Below are positions 23,957 to 35,689 of a stretch of 64,000 nt of DNA, in pieces. The position numbers and the translations under genes were made by a program. This DNA comes from Girardinichthys multiradiatus (lineage: Eukaryota; Chordata; Actinopteri; Cyprinodontiformes; Goodeidae). Each line of letters starts with the position of its first letter. Position 1 is the first letter of the stretch. The notes below the pieces were generated by a model. It searched no databases and was not told where the DNA came from. It worked only from the letters and a program-made list of their open reading frames with translations. The DNA is taken from positions 6,444,734 to 6,508,733 of the forward strand of contig NC_061806.1 of assembly GCF_021462225.1 (NCBI RefSeq). Reading direction: 5' to 3'.

Positions 23957-24900
23957 ACATCTTTGTGTGAAGGTAGGATGGTGTTCCCTCCTGGACTTAA
24001 ATAGGAACTTTTTTCTGAGGCACATGGAGTAGGATACGTTGGAATTAAACAGATGCTGGAGAATCTGAAGGAGTGGAGGCATCCTTTTATGACAGACATG
24101 GTGAAACACTTTGTGAAATGCTGTACAGTGTGTGGTCAATTCAACCCAAAGAAAACTTTGACACCGTTGCAGGGAAAATTTCCTTTAATCACAAGGCCAG
24201 GAAAGGAAATAATTATTGACTATACAGACATGGTGCAGTCAGTCAGAGGTTTCTGATATCTGCTTGTGTGTGTGGATGCTTTCACAGGATGGACAGAAGC
24301 ATGGCCAGCAAAAAGGAAGATAGCAAAACTGTGGTTAAATGTCTCATTAATCATTACATTCCCAGACACGGGTTTCCTGAAAAGATAAGGACTGACAATG
24401 GAACCCATTTTAAGAACCAGGAGCTGCAACAGGTGGAGTCCCGTTTGGGGCTGAAACACAGGTGTTCAGTGAACTCAACCACAGGATACACTCCATACGA
24501 GCTGGAAACTGGAAGGAGTTTTCCGGGACAACGAGGAGCAGTTCTGACATCTACAGGTGATATACAGAATTTGTCACACAAAGACTATTTTTCTCAGCTA
24601 CAGACGGTGGTGGAACCCTACAACAAGGTTCTGGGATCTGAGAGATCTACAGGAGAGCCAACAACACCGCAGGTCGAGTGGGTGTGGTTGAAGGTCATCA
24701 AGCAAAAGTGGGTGGAGCCAAGGTTGACAGGACCGTACCTGGTGACAGAGAGGACATCCCACGCAGTGAAGCTGAAGGGCAAAGGAGACACGTGGTTTCA
24801 TTGGAGCCAGTGCGCCGAGGCACCGGAACCAGGGAGACCTTGGAGGAGATTGGAGAAAACACAGCTTCATCACAAGGGGCAGAATAATCCCCTCAGCTGT
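23957..24900 (+). pseudogene. pol: ERV-3 integrase, deleted
   Basis: C-terminal part of a retroviral pol related to ERV-1. The HHCC finger (HGVGYVGIKQ ... CCTVCGQFN) is followed by LLVCVDAFTGWTEAW and TDNGTHFKNQE. Then the segment with the third catalytic residue is missing: sequence jumps from LGLKHR to TGYTPYELETGRSFPGQ. The C-terminal GPY/F-like domain (EPRLTGPYLVTERTSHAVK) is kept. Stops occur at 24001-24003 (TAG) and 24254-24256 (TGA), with a frameshift near 24260. The second copy at 63265-64000 shares the deletion but not the first stop. Dead. Confidence 0.85.
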
Positions 24901-24986
24901 GTCAGACAACTAGGCAGTCTACCTTAGTTGTTGAAGAAAGAAGACCAACAGACACCAGCGCACAAGATGTCACCTGTATAAGGGAC

Positions 24987-25894
24987 ATGGAGGCAATCAG
25001 CCTGTGGCACTGCTGAGGTCTTATGGAGGCCCAGGATGCTTCGATAGCGGCCTTTAGCTCATCCAGAGTGTTGGGTCTTGAGTCTCTCAACGTTCTCTTC
25101 ACAATATCCCACAGATTCTCTATGGTGTTCAGGTCAGGAGAGTTGGCAGGCCAATTGAGCACAGTGATACCATGGTCAGTAAACCATTTACCCGTGGTTT
25201 TGGCACTGTGAGCAGGTGCCAGGTCGTGCTGAAAAACGAAATCTTCATCTCCATAAAGCTTTTCAGTAGATGGAAGCATGAAGTGCTCCAAAATCTCCTG
25301 ATAGCTAGCTGCATTGACCCTGCCCTTGATAAAACACAGTGGACCCACACTAGCAGCTGACACGGCACCCCAGACCATCACTGACTGTGGGTACTTGACA
25401 CTGGACTTCTGGCATTTTGGCATTTCCTTCTCCCCAGTCTTCCTCCAGACTCTGGCACCTTGATTTCCGAATGACATGCAGAATTTGCTTTCATCCGAAA
25501 AAAGTACTTTGGACCACTGAGCAACAGTCCAGTGCTACTTCTCTGTAGCCCAGGTCTGGGGAATGCGGCACCTGTAGCCCATTTCCTGCACACGCCTGTG
25601 CACGGTGGCTCTGGATGTTTCTACTCCAGACTCAGTCCACTGCTTCCGCAGGTCCCCCAAGGTCTGGAATCGGCCCTTCTCCACAATCTTCCTCAGGGTC
25701 CGTTCACCTCTTCTCGTTGTGCAGCGTTTTCTGCCACACTTTTTCCTTCCCACAGACTTCCCACTGAGGTGCCTTGATACAGCACTCTGGGAACAGCCTA
25801 TTCGTTCAGAAATGTCTTTCTGTGTCTTACCCTCTTGCTTGAGGGTGTCAATAGTGGCCTTCTGGACAGCAGTCAGGTCGGCAGTCTTACCCAT
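24987..25894 (-). pseudogene. Tc1 transposase, truncated and internally deleted
   Basis: Minus-strand transposase of family A. The N-terminal 115 codons from 25894 carry the helix-turn-helix and basic linker. Then about 40 bases are missing near 25555 compared with sister copies, shifting the frame. The catalytic part resumes on a new frame (MSFGNQGARVWRKTG, HDLAPAHSAKTTGKW, ENLWDIVKRTL) and ends where the element is cut off at 24987. The stretch to 24902 is unrelated sequence read in frame. Confidence 0.85.
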
Positions 25895-26222
25895 GATTGT
25901 GGTTTTGAGTGATGAACCAGGCTGGGAGTTTTAAAGGCCTCAGGAATCTTTTGCAGGTGTTTAGAGTTAACTCGTTGATTCAGATGATTAGGTTCATAGC
26001 TTGATTAGAGACCCTTTTAATAATATGCTAATTTTGTGAGATAGGAATTTTGGGTTTTCATGAGCTGTATGCCAAAATCATCCGTATTAAGACAATAAAA
26101 TACCTGAAATATTTCAGTTAGTGTGCAATGAATCTAAAATATATGAATGTTAAATTTTCATTATGACATTATGGAAAATAATGAACTTTATCACAATATG
26201 CTAATTTTTTGAGAAGGACTTG
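24987..26222 (-). mobile_element. Tc1 family A copy 2, 3'-truncated
   Basis: Right terminal repeat intact (ends GAGAAGGACTTG, then TA at 26223-26224). The left side stops inside the end of the transposase gene at about 24987, with no inverted repeat. It sits between integrase and env of ERV-3, so it entered after that provirus was in place. Confidence 0.85.
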
Positions 26223-26310
26223 TATATTGATATTGGTTTAATTCATTTTTATCTTCTCTCTGAAAGTCTTAATTAAAGTTCACAAGATGATTCAATTTCA
26301 GTGAGTTCCA

Positions 26311-27460
26311 TTGCATTGTCGGTTCCAGGCATGCTTAATTACAGTACTAGCGGCCGCACTAATAACCAAAACGGAGGGGACCGGTGGGAGCACCAAAATT
26401 AAACAGCCCCCTTCTATAGTTATGCACAGCCCGTCTGACCCTTATGGCGCCAAATTGACCATTCATGCTAATACTAAAGGAATCACGGTAGCACAACTTG
26501 ACTTATGTAACATTATTAATTGTGGAACCAACCAGGTGGGTTGGCGTGGTTATGACATCTATATGTGCATTATTAAGGTACAACTAGTGAAACCTTCTGC
26601 CTCCCCTCAGCAAACAGTATTTAAGGACACGGCATCACCTACTCCCGGTCCTTGGCCGTCCCTTGTCCATTATGTAGATGTACATACCATGAAGGACCTT
26701 ATAACATTGGAAACAGGATTTACTGAAGCTAACCTATGGCTAGAATGGATGGCTGAGACTGCTCAAGAAAATCATTTGTCTAACTGTGTAGCTTGTGCAG
26801 CTGCGAGACCCTCCCTTTACACTGAACCTGCTCCTCTGTACCCCTCTGATACTTGGGGCTATAACTGTATGCTAAATCTAACCAAGGCAGCTACACCCAC
26901 TAACTGTACCACACTAGCTACTATTTTTCCGCCCATTAACAATTAAACTCTCGCTGGACCATTTACCCCTTATACAGGCAATGGAAGCTACAGATGTTTC
27001 AATTTTACATCTCCAAATGCTATTGTGCTTCTAGGTGAAATCTCACAGGATTGGTGTAACAGAATTGAACCAGGTTCAGACATTGGAAGGTGGGCTAGAG
27101 CTGGTTTATACTATTATTGTGGTGACAGGAGATTTTTGATTAGGATCCCTTAGGAAGCCTGGGGAGTGTGTGCTATGGTCAGATTACAGGCACCACTGAT
27201 GTTAATTGGTGAAGCCATAAAAAGAACTAATAACACTCATCTACTCTCTGTCCTAACAGGTCGGAGGCGCAGACATGTGTTAAGGAAGCGTGCAACTAAC
27301 TCCTTCGATCTCACGTAGAACTCTTCCACCTATATTGTTGCAATCGGAGTGCCTAGAGGAGTCCCAGATGAGTATAAATTAGCGAATCAAGTAGTAGCCG
27401 GCTTTGAAAATATCCCCGTAATCTCAGCGTTTATTCCAACAACTCCTATTAGGAGTTTTT
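26311..27460 (+). pseudogene. env: ERV-3 env, truncated in TM
   Basis: Envelope of the third ERV, related to ERV-1 env. A signal-peptide-like start (LITVLAAALI) is followed by SU with sequons and cysteine pairs (CVACAAARPSLYTEPAPLYP; ERV-1 has a close match). TAA at 26944-26946 and later TAG codons near 27152 and 27316 break it. The SU-TM cleavage region is basic (GRRRRHVLRKR, about 27263-27295). TM stops near 27460, before the CX6CC motif and membrane anchor, where the sequence changes to LTR-like DNA. SU is shorter than in ERV-1, so an internal deletion is likely near 26575. Confidence 0.83.
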
Positions 27461-27937
27461 AGTTATGCTTTTGAGAGTTAGAAAAATCCTTAAACAGTAG
27501 CTTCTAGTGTGGTCACACAATGAGTGTTTATTATTCAAGGTTAAAAAGCTTGCAGGTGTTTTCTGTCTGTATCGTGAGAAGCTGGCAGTGGATTAGGGAG
27601 GCATGGTACTCCTCTCACTGAAGATTCCTGAAGACGTGTGAGAAACAATTCTTTAATTAAATGATGAAATGTATCTCTGTTTCTTTCTGTTGCTGGGGAC
27701 AGATCCACAGACAGAATGATTGTGTATGTGTACTGCATAGCAGCGTGGGGTATAAAATGTAATGTGGCACACCCCCAGAGAGACAACACACAGACGTTTC
27801 CAAGTACCAGTGTAAGTGTGTGTCTCCTCTCTGAATTCAGACTGGTTTTAATAAACTTATGGAAACGTACAACTGATCTCTGACTGAGGATTGTCCTTTG
27901 GGGTGTCAAATTAAAAGAGTCGGGGAGAGGTGAGGAG
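27461..27937 (+). repeat. LTR-like sequence, probably of an ERV
   Basis: No gene. It contains a TATA-like GGTATAAAATG near 27748 and AATAAA near 27849 at LTR-like spacing (about 100 bases), in plus orientation. No matching second copy is in the window, so terminal borders are unknown. Confidence 0.4.
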
Positions 27938-28424
27938 TTATTCACCATAACCTGGAGGAATTACACACATTTAGAATAAATCACACGGAGACAGCTGTAT
28001 TAAAAATACATGGACCAGGGAAGCTCTCGTTATCAGACCACACACCGAGACGACTTCGGAGCTTCTCCCTGGGCTCATTACTTTTATTAAAACACACATG
28101 AAACTGGGCAGCGCCCTGTTTACAGTTTTTTCTTACATATAGTCACGTATACACATTTTCCTGCCTACCATATTAGGACATGTTCCTGTCTTCCAGCACC
28201 TGCACTCATATCTACTGATATAAGCAGGGAGTAAGTCAGTCTCCACTTTTTTCACAAACTCCTTCAACTCTCCGTATTTTCTGCTTCATCACACTCAAGG
28301 CCAAGTTTTGTGCAATAACAATTCTGCAGACCACAATGTCTTATACTAACACAGGTTATACATTTTATTTCCCACACTGGTTATGAACATAGTGATAATG
28401 ATGCACACATAATATATCTCCACA
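27938..28424 (-). repeat. 3' LTR of ERV-4 (minus strand)
   Basis: Matches 35196-35684 almost fully. On the minus strand it begins TGTGGAGATATATTATG, directly after the polypurine tract CAAAAGGGGGAAAT (28426-28439). It lacks the last ~41 bases present in the other LTR (35155-35195), so its outer end is truncated and no target duplication can be read. Confidence 0.88.
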
Positions 28425-28804
28425 ATTTCCCCCTTTTGAAGTCACCTATGTGACTTCACCACTACTCGGAGATGCTAAATAAAAGATTTTAACAATCATT
28501 ACAACCTGTGGAGCAGAAGGAAATGTTTGTCATCATGCTTTTTGACCCTGCCTCCAATGCCACGCCATGTGCCCAGGGACTATTGCCTGTCGGGCCTTTG
28601 TAGTCCCAAGGATGCTTACAACCTTCTAAATCTTGACAGGGAGTATTGACCCCTCTAACTGGAGGGTGTCGATCTGTGCTTTATTCCATAGTCTGTCCAA
28701 ATATGCCAATATAATATTCTACCATCCTTCTGCTCCCTAGACAGTAATACATATCAGACGCCCTGTAACTTACTCTTACGGGTTCATCTTTGTCCTCCTC
28801 CTCG
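28425..28804 (-). other. ERV-4 env 3' end and polypurine tract
   Basis: Between the end of the env frame and the LTR. Degenerate sequence with no long frame, holding a short palindrome (GTCACCTATGTGAC, 28441-28454) beside the polypurine tract. The env cytoplasmic tail expected here is not recognisable. Confidence 0.55.
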
Positions 28805-29953
28805 TTAGCATCCACAGGTAACCATAATAGCTACAAAAACAGCAATGGATATAAACAATGACATAATCAACCCTTTCCAGTGTCCAAACATGCCCGTCAT
28901 CCAGTCTTCTAACGGATTGTCTAGTCCTGAGTGCTCATGCATAGTGGCTGAAAGTGTTTTTAATCCTTCTAAAGCTTTTGAGACGGAACCATCAGGTGCG
29001 GTATTATTGGGAATAAAAGTGCAACACATATCCCCAAACATCGAACAGACGCCCCCTTTTTCTGCTAACAACATATCTAATGCCATTCGGTTTTGCACAG
29101 CCATGATGGAGGTTGGTGCCAATTGTTCAGACAGGCCTTCTACTGCATCCCTTGTTAAGTTAGCTAGACGTAAAACATTGTAATGGATGTAGTTGATGCG
29201 GTCTACGTTTTTATTGGGAGTAACAGGGAACAAAGCTGTTATAATGGGGATGTTTTCAAAGCCTGCTGAGACTTGATCCGCTAATTTATATTCATTAGGT
29301 ATGCCTTGAGGAACTCCTATTGCATCAATGTAAGTGGGTGAGTCTTTGCTTAAGTCAAAGGTGTTTGCGCTCCGTTTTATGATATGTCTACGCCTTCTCC
29401 TAGTTAAAGCTGTGCTTTGGGCGTGTGTTGAAGGAAGATACTTAAGGTCTTTTCCTAACAAGAGGAGAGGTGCCTGCAACCTAACCATGGCACACACTCC
29501 AATAGTATTATTTTGGATCCTAGTCAGAAGGCGGTGTCCTCCACAATAATAATAAAGTCCTGATCTTGCCCAAGGACCTATCACTGAGCCTGACACCGTG
29601 GAGTTGCACCAATCGCGAGGAATTTCCCCAACATTCACCTGCGGGGTTTTGGAAGTGAAGTTAAAGCAAGTGTATGTGCCATTTCTCCATAGAGGGGTAA
29701 AAGGGCCAGCCCTGGTTTTGTTGACAATGGGTGGAGCACTGCGTTTTGATACTTTATTGTCTGGATGACTGGAGCATCCTTGGAAAGGAAGTTCACAATA
29801 CAAATCTAGAATCAATGTAACAATGAAAAATGATAAAACACCTATACCTACCATGACCCAACCCTTAAGGGGCCTGGGTCCTAGATTTTCACCTCCCATT
29901 CGTTTCGAAGGTACCTGCAAAGGAAGATGAGGATTAACAATATGGTGAAACAC
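28805..29953 (-). pseudogene. env: ERV-4 env with most of SU deleted
   Basis: Open for 382 codons. The N-terminal hydrophobic segment (IGVLSFFIVTLILDLYCE) and a KVSKRS basic site match the start of ERV-1 env. The next residues jump directly to the C-terminal SU part (GPFTPLWRNGTYTCFNFTS), so roughly 280-300 residues of SU are missing in frame. The SU-TM cleavage site (LTRRRRRHIIKRS), the heptad region, CX6CC (CSMFGDMCC) and most of the membrane anchor are intact. The frame ends at VAIMVTCGC, inside or just after the anchor, without the normal tail. The loss of SU would prevent receptor use; TM fusion parts remain. Confidence 0.87.
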
Positions 29954-30260
29954 AAAAGACCTTTTTATTATTATATTTTAAAAGTTCAGAGTGTTCAGTT
30001 CAGTCTTCGGTGGGAGAGCAGGTACGACCACCAGTGAAAGAGAGGAAAGCTCGATCACATCCGCCTCTTCTGTGTGATGTCCTGGTCTTCACTCACAGGT
30101 GTAGACTGACCTGGAGCTAAGTGGTCTCACCAGGAGATTATTCTGCCCATATTTGGTGGGACCACTGATCTGATGGTGCACCTAAGGTGTAGACTAACCT
30201 TTAGATGTAAATTAACGCTTTCTCACCGTAGGGGATTATTCTGCCCCTTGAATTGAGTGA
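29954..30260 (-). other. ERV-4 pol-env junction
   Basis: On the minus strand this matches the ERV-1 pol-env spacer in layout: AAGGGGCAGAATAATCCCC (30236-30254; also in ERV-1 at 6724-6742) and repeated GTCTACACCT phrases. Pol coding sequence is absent beyond about 30260. Confidence 0.6.
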
Positions 30261-32609
30261 GAAAGAATTAGTTTATTTACAAAATGAGATCTATTATCTG
30301 ACCTTATAATCTGTGGGATACCATATGTGGGGAAGAAATGTGTAACTAGGTTAATTTATTACCACTAGGCAATATTTTTTCCCCCGTGTTTGCAACAAAT
30401 TATGCATGATCTGCAAAAATTCTTTGCATAGTCAGAAAAATTTATAGTGTAGGTTTAATGCTTTACCAGATGTGACATATATATACCCCCCTTGACACAT
30501 GGGTCTTCCCAATGTGTTACTGTAGCTGCTGTCCTTATTACATTTAAAAATGAGATCACTATTTTTGGTAGTTGCTATTATTTTAAATAGTGCTTGGTTT
30601 AGTTCTTATTAAAAATAAAAACTCACTCACTGATAAACACAAAAAATTAAGGGCATATTATATCTTATAATCTTAGTTTATCTTACCCAGTTTTATAGAT
30701 ACAACATACAGTTTCAGTCAACTTTGTATTTAATTCAAGTAACTAAAGTTTGTTTCAATTAACTCAAGTTTTCTCTATTTCAGTCCAGTCCAGTAATTCT
30801 GTTAAGGTTCATTTCATCTTATGTTAAGTTTGAGTCTAATTTGATCATTTTGAACCTGACTGGAAAAAGTCTAAACGTCTGTTAAAATTTTTTTGTTTTA
30901 CCATAGAGAACTAACCTAATATTATTATGGTAATGTTGAGGACTCTAATTTGTACATAACATGAAACAGACATTTATTTCACAAAAACAGAAAGTCAAAC
31001 ACAGACATTTGGCCACATGAAAGTTTAAATAACCTGTTTGTAAAAGAATTGTGAGAAATTGAAGACGGGTCTATGAACTTTCTTATGGTTATATGGTTAT
31101 CAGTATTTTTAATACAGGTAGAACCTTTACTATCTTTATATGATTCTTCGGAAAAGATTCTGGAAACCTTATTAAGATATAAGTTTGGCAAAGATCATCA
31201 GAACATCAGACCTTTATTAGCACTTTTAAAGTCCCTCAAAGATGCATTACAATGAAATCAGTCATTCCCGTTCACACACATTCACACACTACTTACTTAT
31301 TTCTCTGTCAGAGTCATTTTATTTGCAAAAATTTGAACATAATTTGACTTCTATTATTCTTAAAATGTACATCGTTTCCTCATCCCCCCTTTTGTTTCCA
31401 CTAGGTCTGTTTTGAACGCTTCAATTCTTTTTTATTCACCAAGAATCAATAAGGTGGTCTTAGTGGGGTCCACCTTAAAGGTGTTGTCTGTTGGGTGTCA
31501 TGTTATCATTGTCAGGTCAATGAGGTTCATTCAATTCAATTCAATTCAATTCAAAGATACTTTATTGATCCCCGATGGGAAATTAGAATTCCAGTACAAC
31601 CCATCCAAACATACATCATGACACAAGACAAGGGGGGACGGGTCACCGAGGCTTTGCTGCCCACTCACAGTCGCTGCCCTTCATAGGTCAGTCAGAACCT
31701 TGGTCATTTGGTCTGTGCACATAATGTTTCATAGATCCAGCCAATGATTAGTCAGCAAAACTTCCACCTATAGGAGAAAATTGATTGTTAATGAATGAGC
31801 TGCATTTCCTAGGAACACTGTCTTCCTCCTGGATGAGCATCACCTGTTGAAAAACTTTCATCATTGTTTGTTTCACATATTCAATCAGATCTTTATATTA
31901 TATCAGTAGGTGAAGTTGTTAGTATCTCATGTAGACTGACATATACTGTTGCATTTGGAGAGGATCTCAGATTAAATAAATGTAGTTAGAGCTTCAATTC
32001 AGGTTAATTTTGTGTCTGCAGACTTTAGCCAATTTTTCTTTTTTTTTTTTTATACATAAAGAGCAAGATTCAAAACATTTTCAAAAGGCAGATTGTGGCA
32101 GAATGTAGACAAAACTGCTTATTGATTGACAAAATAACATTCAAGCACACAATCACCATATCAAAGGCTCTACTTCTAGAGAATCACTAAACTTCTGCGG
32201 TCCAGTTTTGGCCCGCAGAACTTGAGCCTGACACATGCAGGGTAGAGTTACAATCCCCATCTCTCAGCAAAGACAGGCTTCTGCTATTTGCAGAAGTTTT
32301 ATCTTTGTTTTCAGGCAGCTGCATCTCCCTGTCAAGGTCGCCTCACATCGCTGAAAACTAACTTCTCTCAAAAAGGAAAATCAAGAATGCACTCAATCTG
32401 AGCCAAATATGGAATTATTTCCCTGTGAAATGAATCTTTTGCATTTTATCTTGGTATTGTTGGTAGTATAACATTTAGCAACCTAAAGAGTTTTTACACC
32501 TTACAAAAGTATTCACACTTACAAATGTTTTCTCACCCTAACAAGTTTTTGCACTCAAAAACGTTTTCGCACTCAAAAAGTATTAGCGCTCAGCAAAGTA
32601 TTGGCATGT
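30261..32609. other. Non-coding filler inside ERV-4
   Basis: No coding features are seen where gag-pol should be. At about 31528-31585 a TTCAATTCAA run is followed by AAGATACTTTATTGATCCCC, a dispersed fish repeat tail also found at 59365-59420. A run of short ACTCAAAAACGTTTTCGC-like phrases lies near 32500-32600. Confidence 0.5.
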
Positions 32610-34440
32610 CTGGAACTGTCAGTTAGCTTAATGGCACCAGGGAAACTTTCAATCTAATAAATCACCAATGATTCTGTATGCAAAACTAATTCTTCAAACT
32701 AGTTTAAACTATTTCATTAACCTTTTAATAGTAAAACACATAAATCTAAATATCATGCTACATCCTTAATTATTATACAAAAAACATGTTAAGGCAACAA
32801 TCACTACAAGCATTTTGATTCTTTTGTCTCTTAAACAGTGTTAAAACTCAGGAAGGGAGGTGCTGAGCGTTACCATGGAAGCAAAGGTGTGAACCAACCT
32901 GGTAGGTGGGCGGAGTCAGGCAGAACTAACCTTTGATTGGCAGCCTATGGGCGGGACCACAGTTTCTTCATTCCAACCCATCTTAATGAACCTTAAACTG
33001 CAAAACTGTTAACATGCACCTACCTCAGAAACAAGCTGCTTCTTAACTCTCCTGAAAACTCAAAGTTTAATCAATCTTGGATTTAGAAACATTATTCTAA
33101 ACACGGATTATTGTTTCATGCAACAAATAAACAAACATTTATTCCAACAAAACAAACAAAACATCAAAGACAAACAAATGGCCAAATTTGAAGCTTCAAG
33201 AATTCAAATACATTTTTAACAATCTCTTTTCAGAATATGTTTTCTCAGCCATATATTTTAATGCTGTAAATGATAAATTTTGTTATGACAATCTTCAGGA
33301 TCCTTTTTTAAGATGAGTGCACAAACTATTTAGAAGCACAGCAACAGTTTTCTCTTAAATGAATCCAAATTCACTGATGCTGAAACCTTTTGCCAATTCT
33401 TTGTAATGTAACTCTGTAATAATAATAACTACAATCCTGAGAGTTATTGTTATAATTCTCTTTTTGTTTGGCTCAATTTAATCGCAGCTGTATTCAAGAA
33501 TTTCTCTGCTCAGGTTAAATGTAAAGAAGTATTTTAAGCCGGCGTTGACATTTTTATGGTATACCCAAACAAAACAAAAACTGCAGTGTTTGATTTAATC
33601 AGAAATTAAAATAATAAGCTTGACTCCAAACTGGACTTTTTTCCACATAGTGTTTCAAAGGGAAGACACACATAATTTTCCTTAATTTGGCTATTTAAAT
33701 TTTGAGAGTTGGGGAGAAAATTATTACTAGAACCCCTCTTTAATAATCCAAATGCTGATAAATGTTCCAATATTTTATGATTTAGTAATCTGAAATCATC
33801 TTGTGTACCTTTGTACTCCTATGTATTGTTTTAATCTTTAAACCCTAAGAAATCAAACAAGGAGACTGGAGTTTGAGCCGACCATCCTCTTTAGTATTGA
33901 GAGAGCCTGTATTTCTTTTTCTTTTCCTAAAATGAACAATGATGTTAACTTTCTGCAGATTGAAGAGAGGAGTGGCTAAATATTCCCAGACCTGTTAGTG
34001 TATTATTTCTGCTTGGACAATAATCAGATTTAAAAATCACTAGTTCACAGCTCCTAATTTACCTCAGATCATATTTGCTCCTAACCCAGTTCATAAGAAG
34101 CTTCAGACAAACATTATGCTAAAAAGCCAAAAACAAAACAAAAATACAGATCTGTTTTAAAATAAAGAAAAAGCATGCTTAAGAAACTTGGTACTATGGT
34201 GGAAAATAACTCCACAGTTCTGAGGGCATTTTCTATGCAGTCTTTTAGGAGATTAGTTAAATTTTTGTGTGGTACCACTGTCCAATCAGAATCTTTCTTA
34301 CCTTCAAAAATAACCCAATTTTTTCATTAAAGGTTTGTTTTGCCAAGGAAAATGTGTTTAACAAAACCAATTACTCTCAAAAGTTTTAAATGTTTTAGCT
34401 GGTGATATCTTAGAAAACAACATGTGTTTTAATATTGCCA
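32610..34440 (-). repeat. Dispersed repeat R, copy 2 (inverted)
   Basis: Reverse complement of about 21505-23475 with scattered substitutions and a few short indels. It is clearly more diverged from copy 1 than the right duplicate is. It lacks the polypurine-like end of copy 1. It lies inside ERV-4 between its LTRs. Confidence 0.8.
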
Positions 34441-35134
34441 TGCACACATTCCAGCTCGTACTTCCTCAATTCAACAGCACTATCAGTTACAGACACTCGC
34501 ACACAGGAAATGCAGAAATATGCAGAAACAATCCACTACAAGCCACTTCACCCTATATTCAATAAATGCATTTCATTTTCCCTCAAATAATCAAAAATCC
34601 AACCGCATTTTTAAGTCAGAATGTGTGTTGAAAGATTTAACATGGACTGCACTCCCAGTCAGTTGTGTAATTCCTCCGTGTGACCACTAGATGGGACTCT
34701 AACCCTTCATAAGATTTCTGAACGAACCTGTTTTAAAAAAAAAATCAGATGAAGTTCTGTCAATACTTTGTGTTTTGCCAGAAACACGGGACTTGAACCC
34801 AGCTTTGTCTTATTAATTCGTCAATTAATAAGTGGAGACGCCACGCTCAGCAATATAAGGACTTTAACCTTTGGCCTTTGACCTAAAAGGACTTTAACCT
34901 TTCGCCTTATTTCAGCTTTTCATATCTGACTCAATTTTAACACGTCCAGTTAACGCACAGTCTTTTACAGTTTTGCAGAGTAAAATGACATTGAGAATGA
35001 ACTGACACCTGGATAATTTAGGCTATACATAAATTCAATCGGCAGACTTTAATAAAATAGGCTCTACCTGACCTTTTAGAAGATGTAAATGGGCGCCCGG
35101 TGTCAGAAGATCTTGTCTGTCACTCTCTGTTGTC
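34441..35134. other. ERV-4 leader region, non-coding
   Basis: No gene seen. It contains a tandem duplication near 34859-34910 (AAGGACTTTAACCTTTxGCCTT twice). Gag is not recognisable on the minus strand. Confidence 0.45.
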
Positions 35135-35151
35135 CACGTCGGGGGTCACCA
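35135..35151 (-). promoter_or_regulatory. ERV-4 primer-binding site, tRNA-Trp-like
   Basis: Minus strand reads TGGTGACCCCCGACGTG, starting three bases inside the 5' LTR edge. This is the alpharetrovirus-type tRNA-Trp primer-binding site (TGGTGACCCCGACGTG) with one extra C. Position and sequence agree with reverse transcription priming; the identity of the tRNA is inference. Confidence 0.7.
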
Positions 35152-35154
35152 AAT

Positions 35155-35684
35155 TGTTGAAGTTCCTCTTTAAAGAGGAACTTCTGCGCGTTCGTTTATT
35201 CACCATAACCTGGAGGAATTACACACATTTAGAATAAATCACACGGAGACAGCTGTATTAAAAATACCTGGACCAGGGAAGCTCTCGTTATCAGACCACA
35301 CACCGAGACGACTTCGGAGCTTCTCCCTGGGCTCATTGCTTTTATTAAAACACACATGAAACTGGGCAGCGCCCTGTTTACAGTTTTTTCTCACATATAG
35401 TCACGTATACACATTTTCCTGCCTACCATATTAGGACATGTTCCTGTCTCCCAGCACCTGCACTCGTATGTACTGATATAAGCAGGGAGTAAGTCAGTCT
35501 CCACTTTTTTCACACACTCCTTCAGCTCTCAGTATTTTCTGCTTCATCACACTCAAGGCCAAGTTTTGTGCAATAACAATTCTGCAGACCACAATGTCTT
35601 ATACTAACACAGGTTATACATTTTATTTCCCACACTGGTTATGAACATAGTGATAATGATGCACACACATAATATATCTCCACA
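35155..35684 (-). repeat. 5' LTR of ERV-4 (minus strand)
   Basis: 530 bases, minus-strand ends TGTGGAG ... TTCAACA. 35196-35684 matches the 3' LTR at 27938. The 41 extra bases include a perfect 26-bp palindrome (35159-35184). The two LTRs differ by few substitutions and a 2-base CA length change, implying a fairly recent insertion. Confidence 0.88.
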
Positions 35685-35689
35685 ACGGC

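Larger units (their letters stand above)
19943..24698 (+). repeat. Large direct duplication, left copy
   Basis: 19943-21628 matches 60264-61949 at a constant offset of 40,321. 22650-24698 matches 61952-64000 at a constant offset of 39,302. The 1,021 bases 21629-22649 are absent from the right copy. Only scattered single-base changes are visible (for example CTTTCGTCG against CTTTAGTCG; AAATAGG at 24001 against AAATCGG). The duplication begins inside the Harbinger element and runs past the window's right edge. Confidence 0.93.

Noticed and set aside
23681..24139. 152-codon minus-strand frame, present in both duplicates
   Set aside because: It runs across the repeat R edge and antisense to integrase, includes a tandem-duplicated phrase, and shows no protein-like features.
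31412..31686. Small plus-strand frames near the TTCAATTCAA run
   Set aside because: They read through a dispersed repeat tail; no support for a gene.
34780..34860. tRNA-like segment beside ERV-4
   Set aside because: No cloverleaf could be folded by eye, and no B-box consensus was found.
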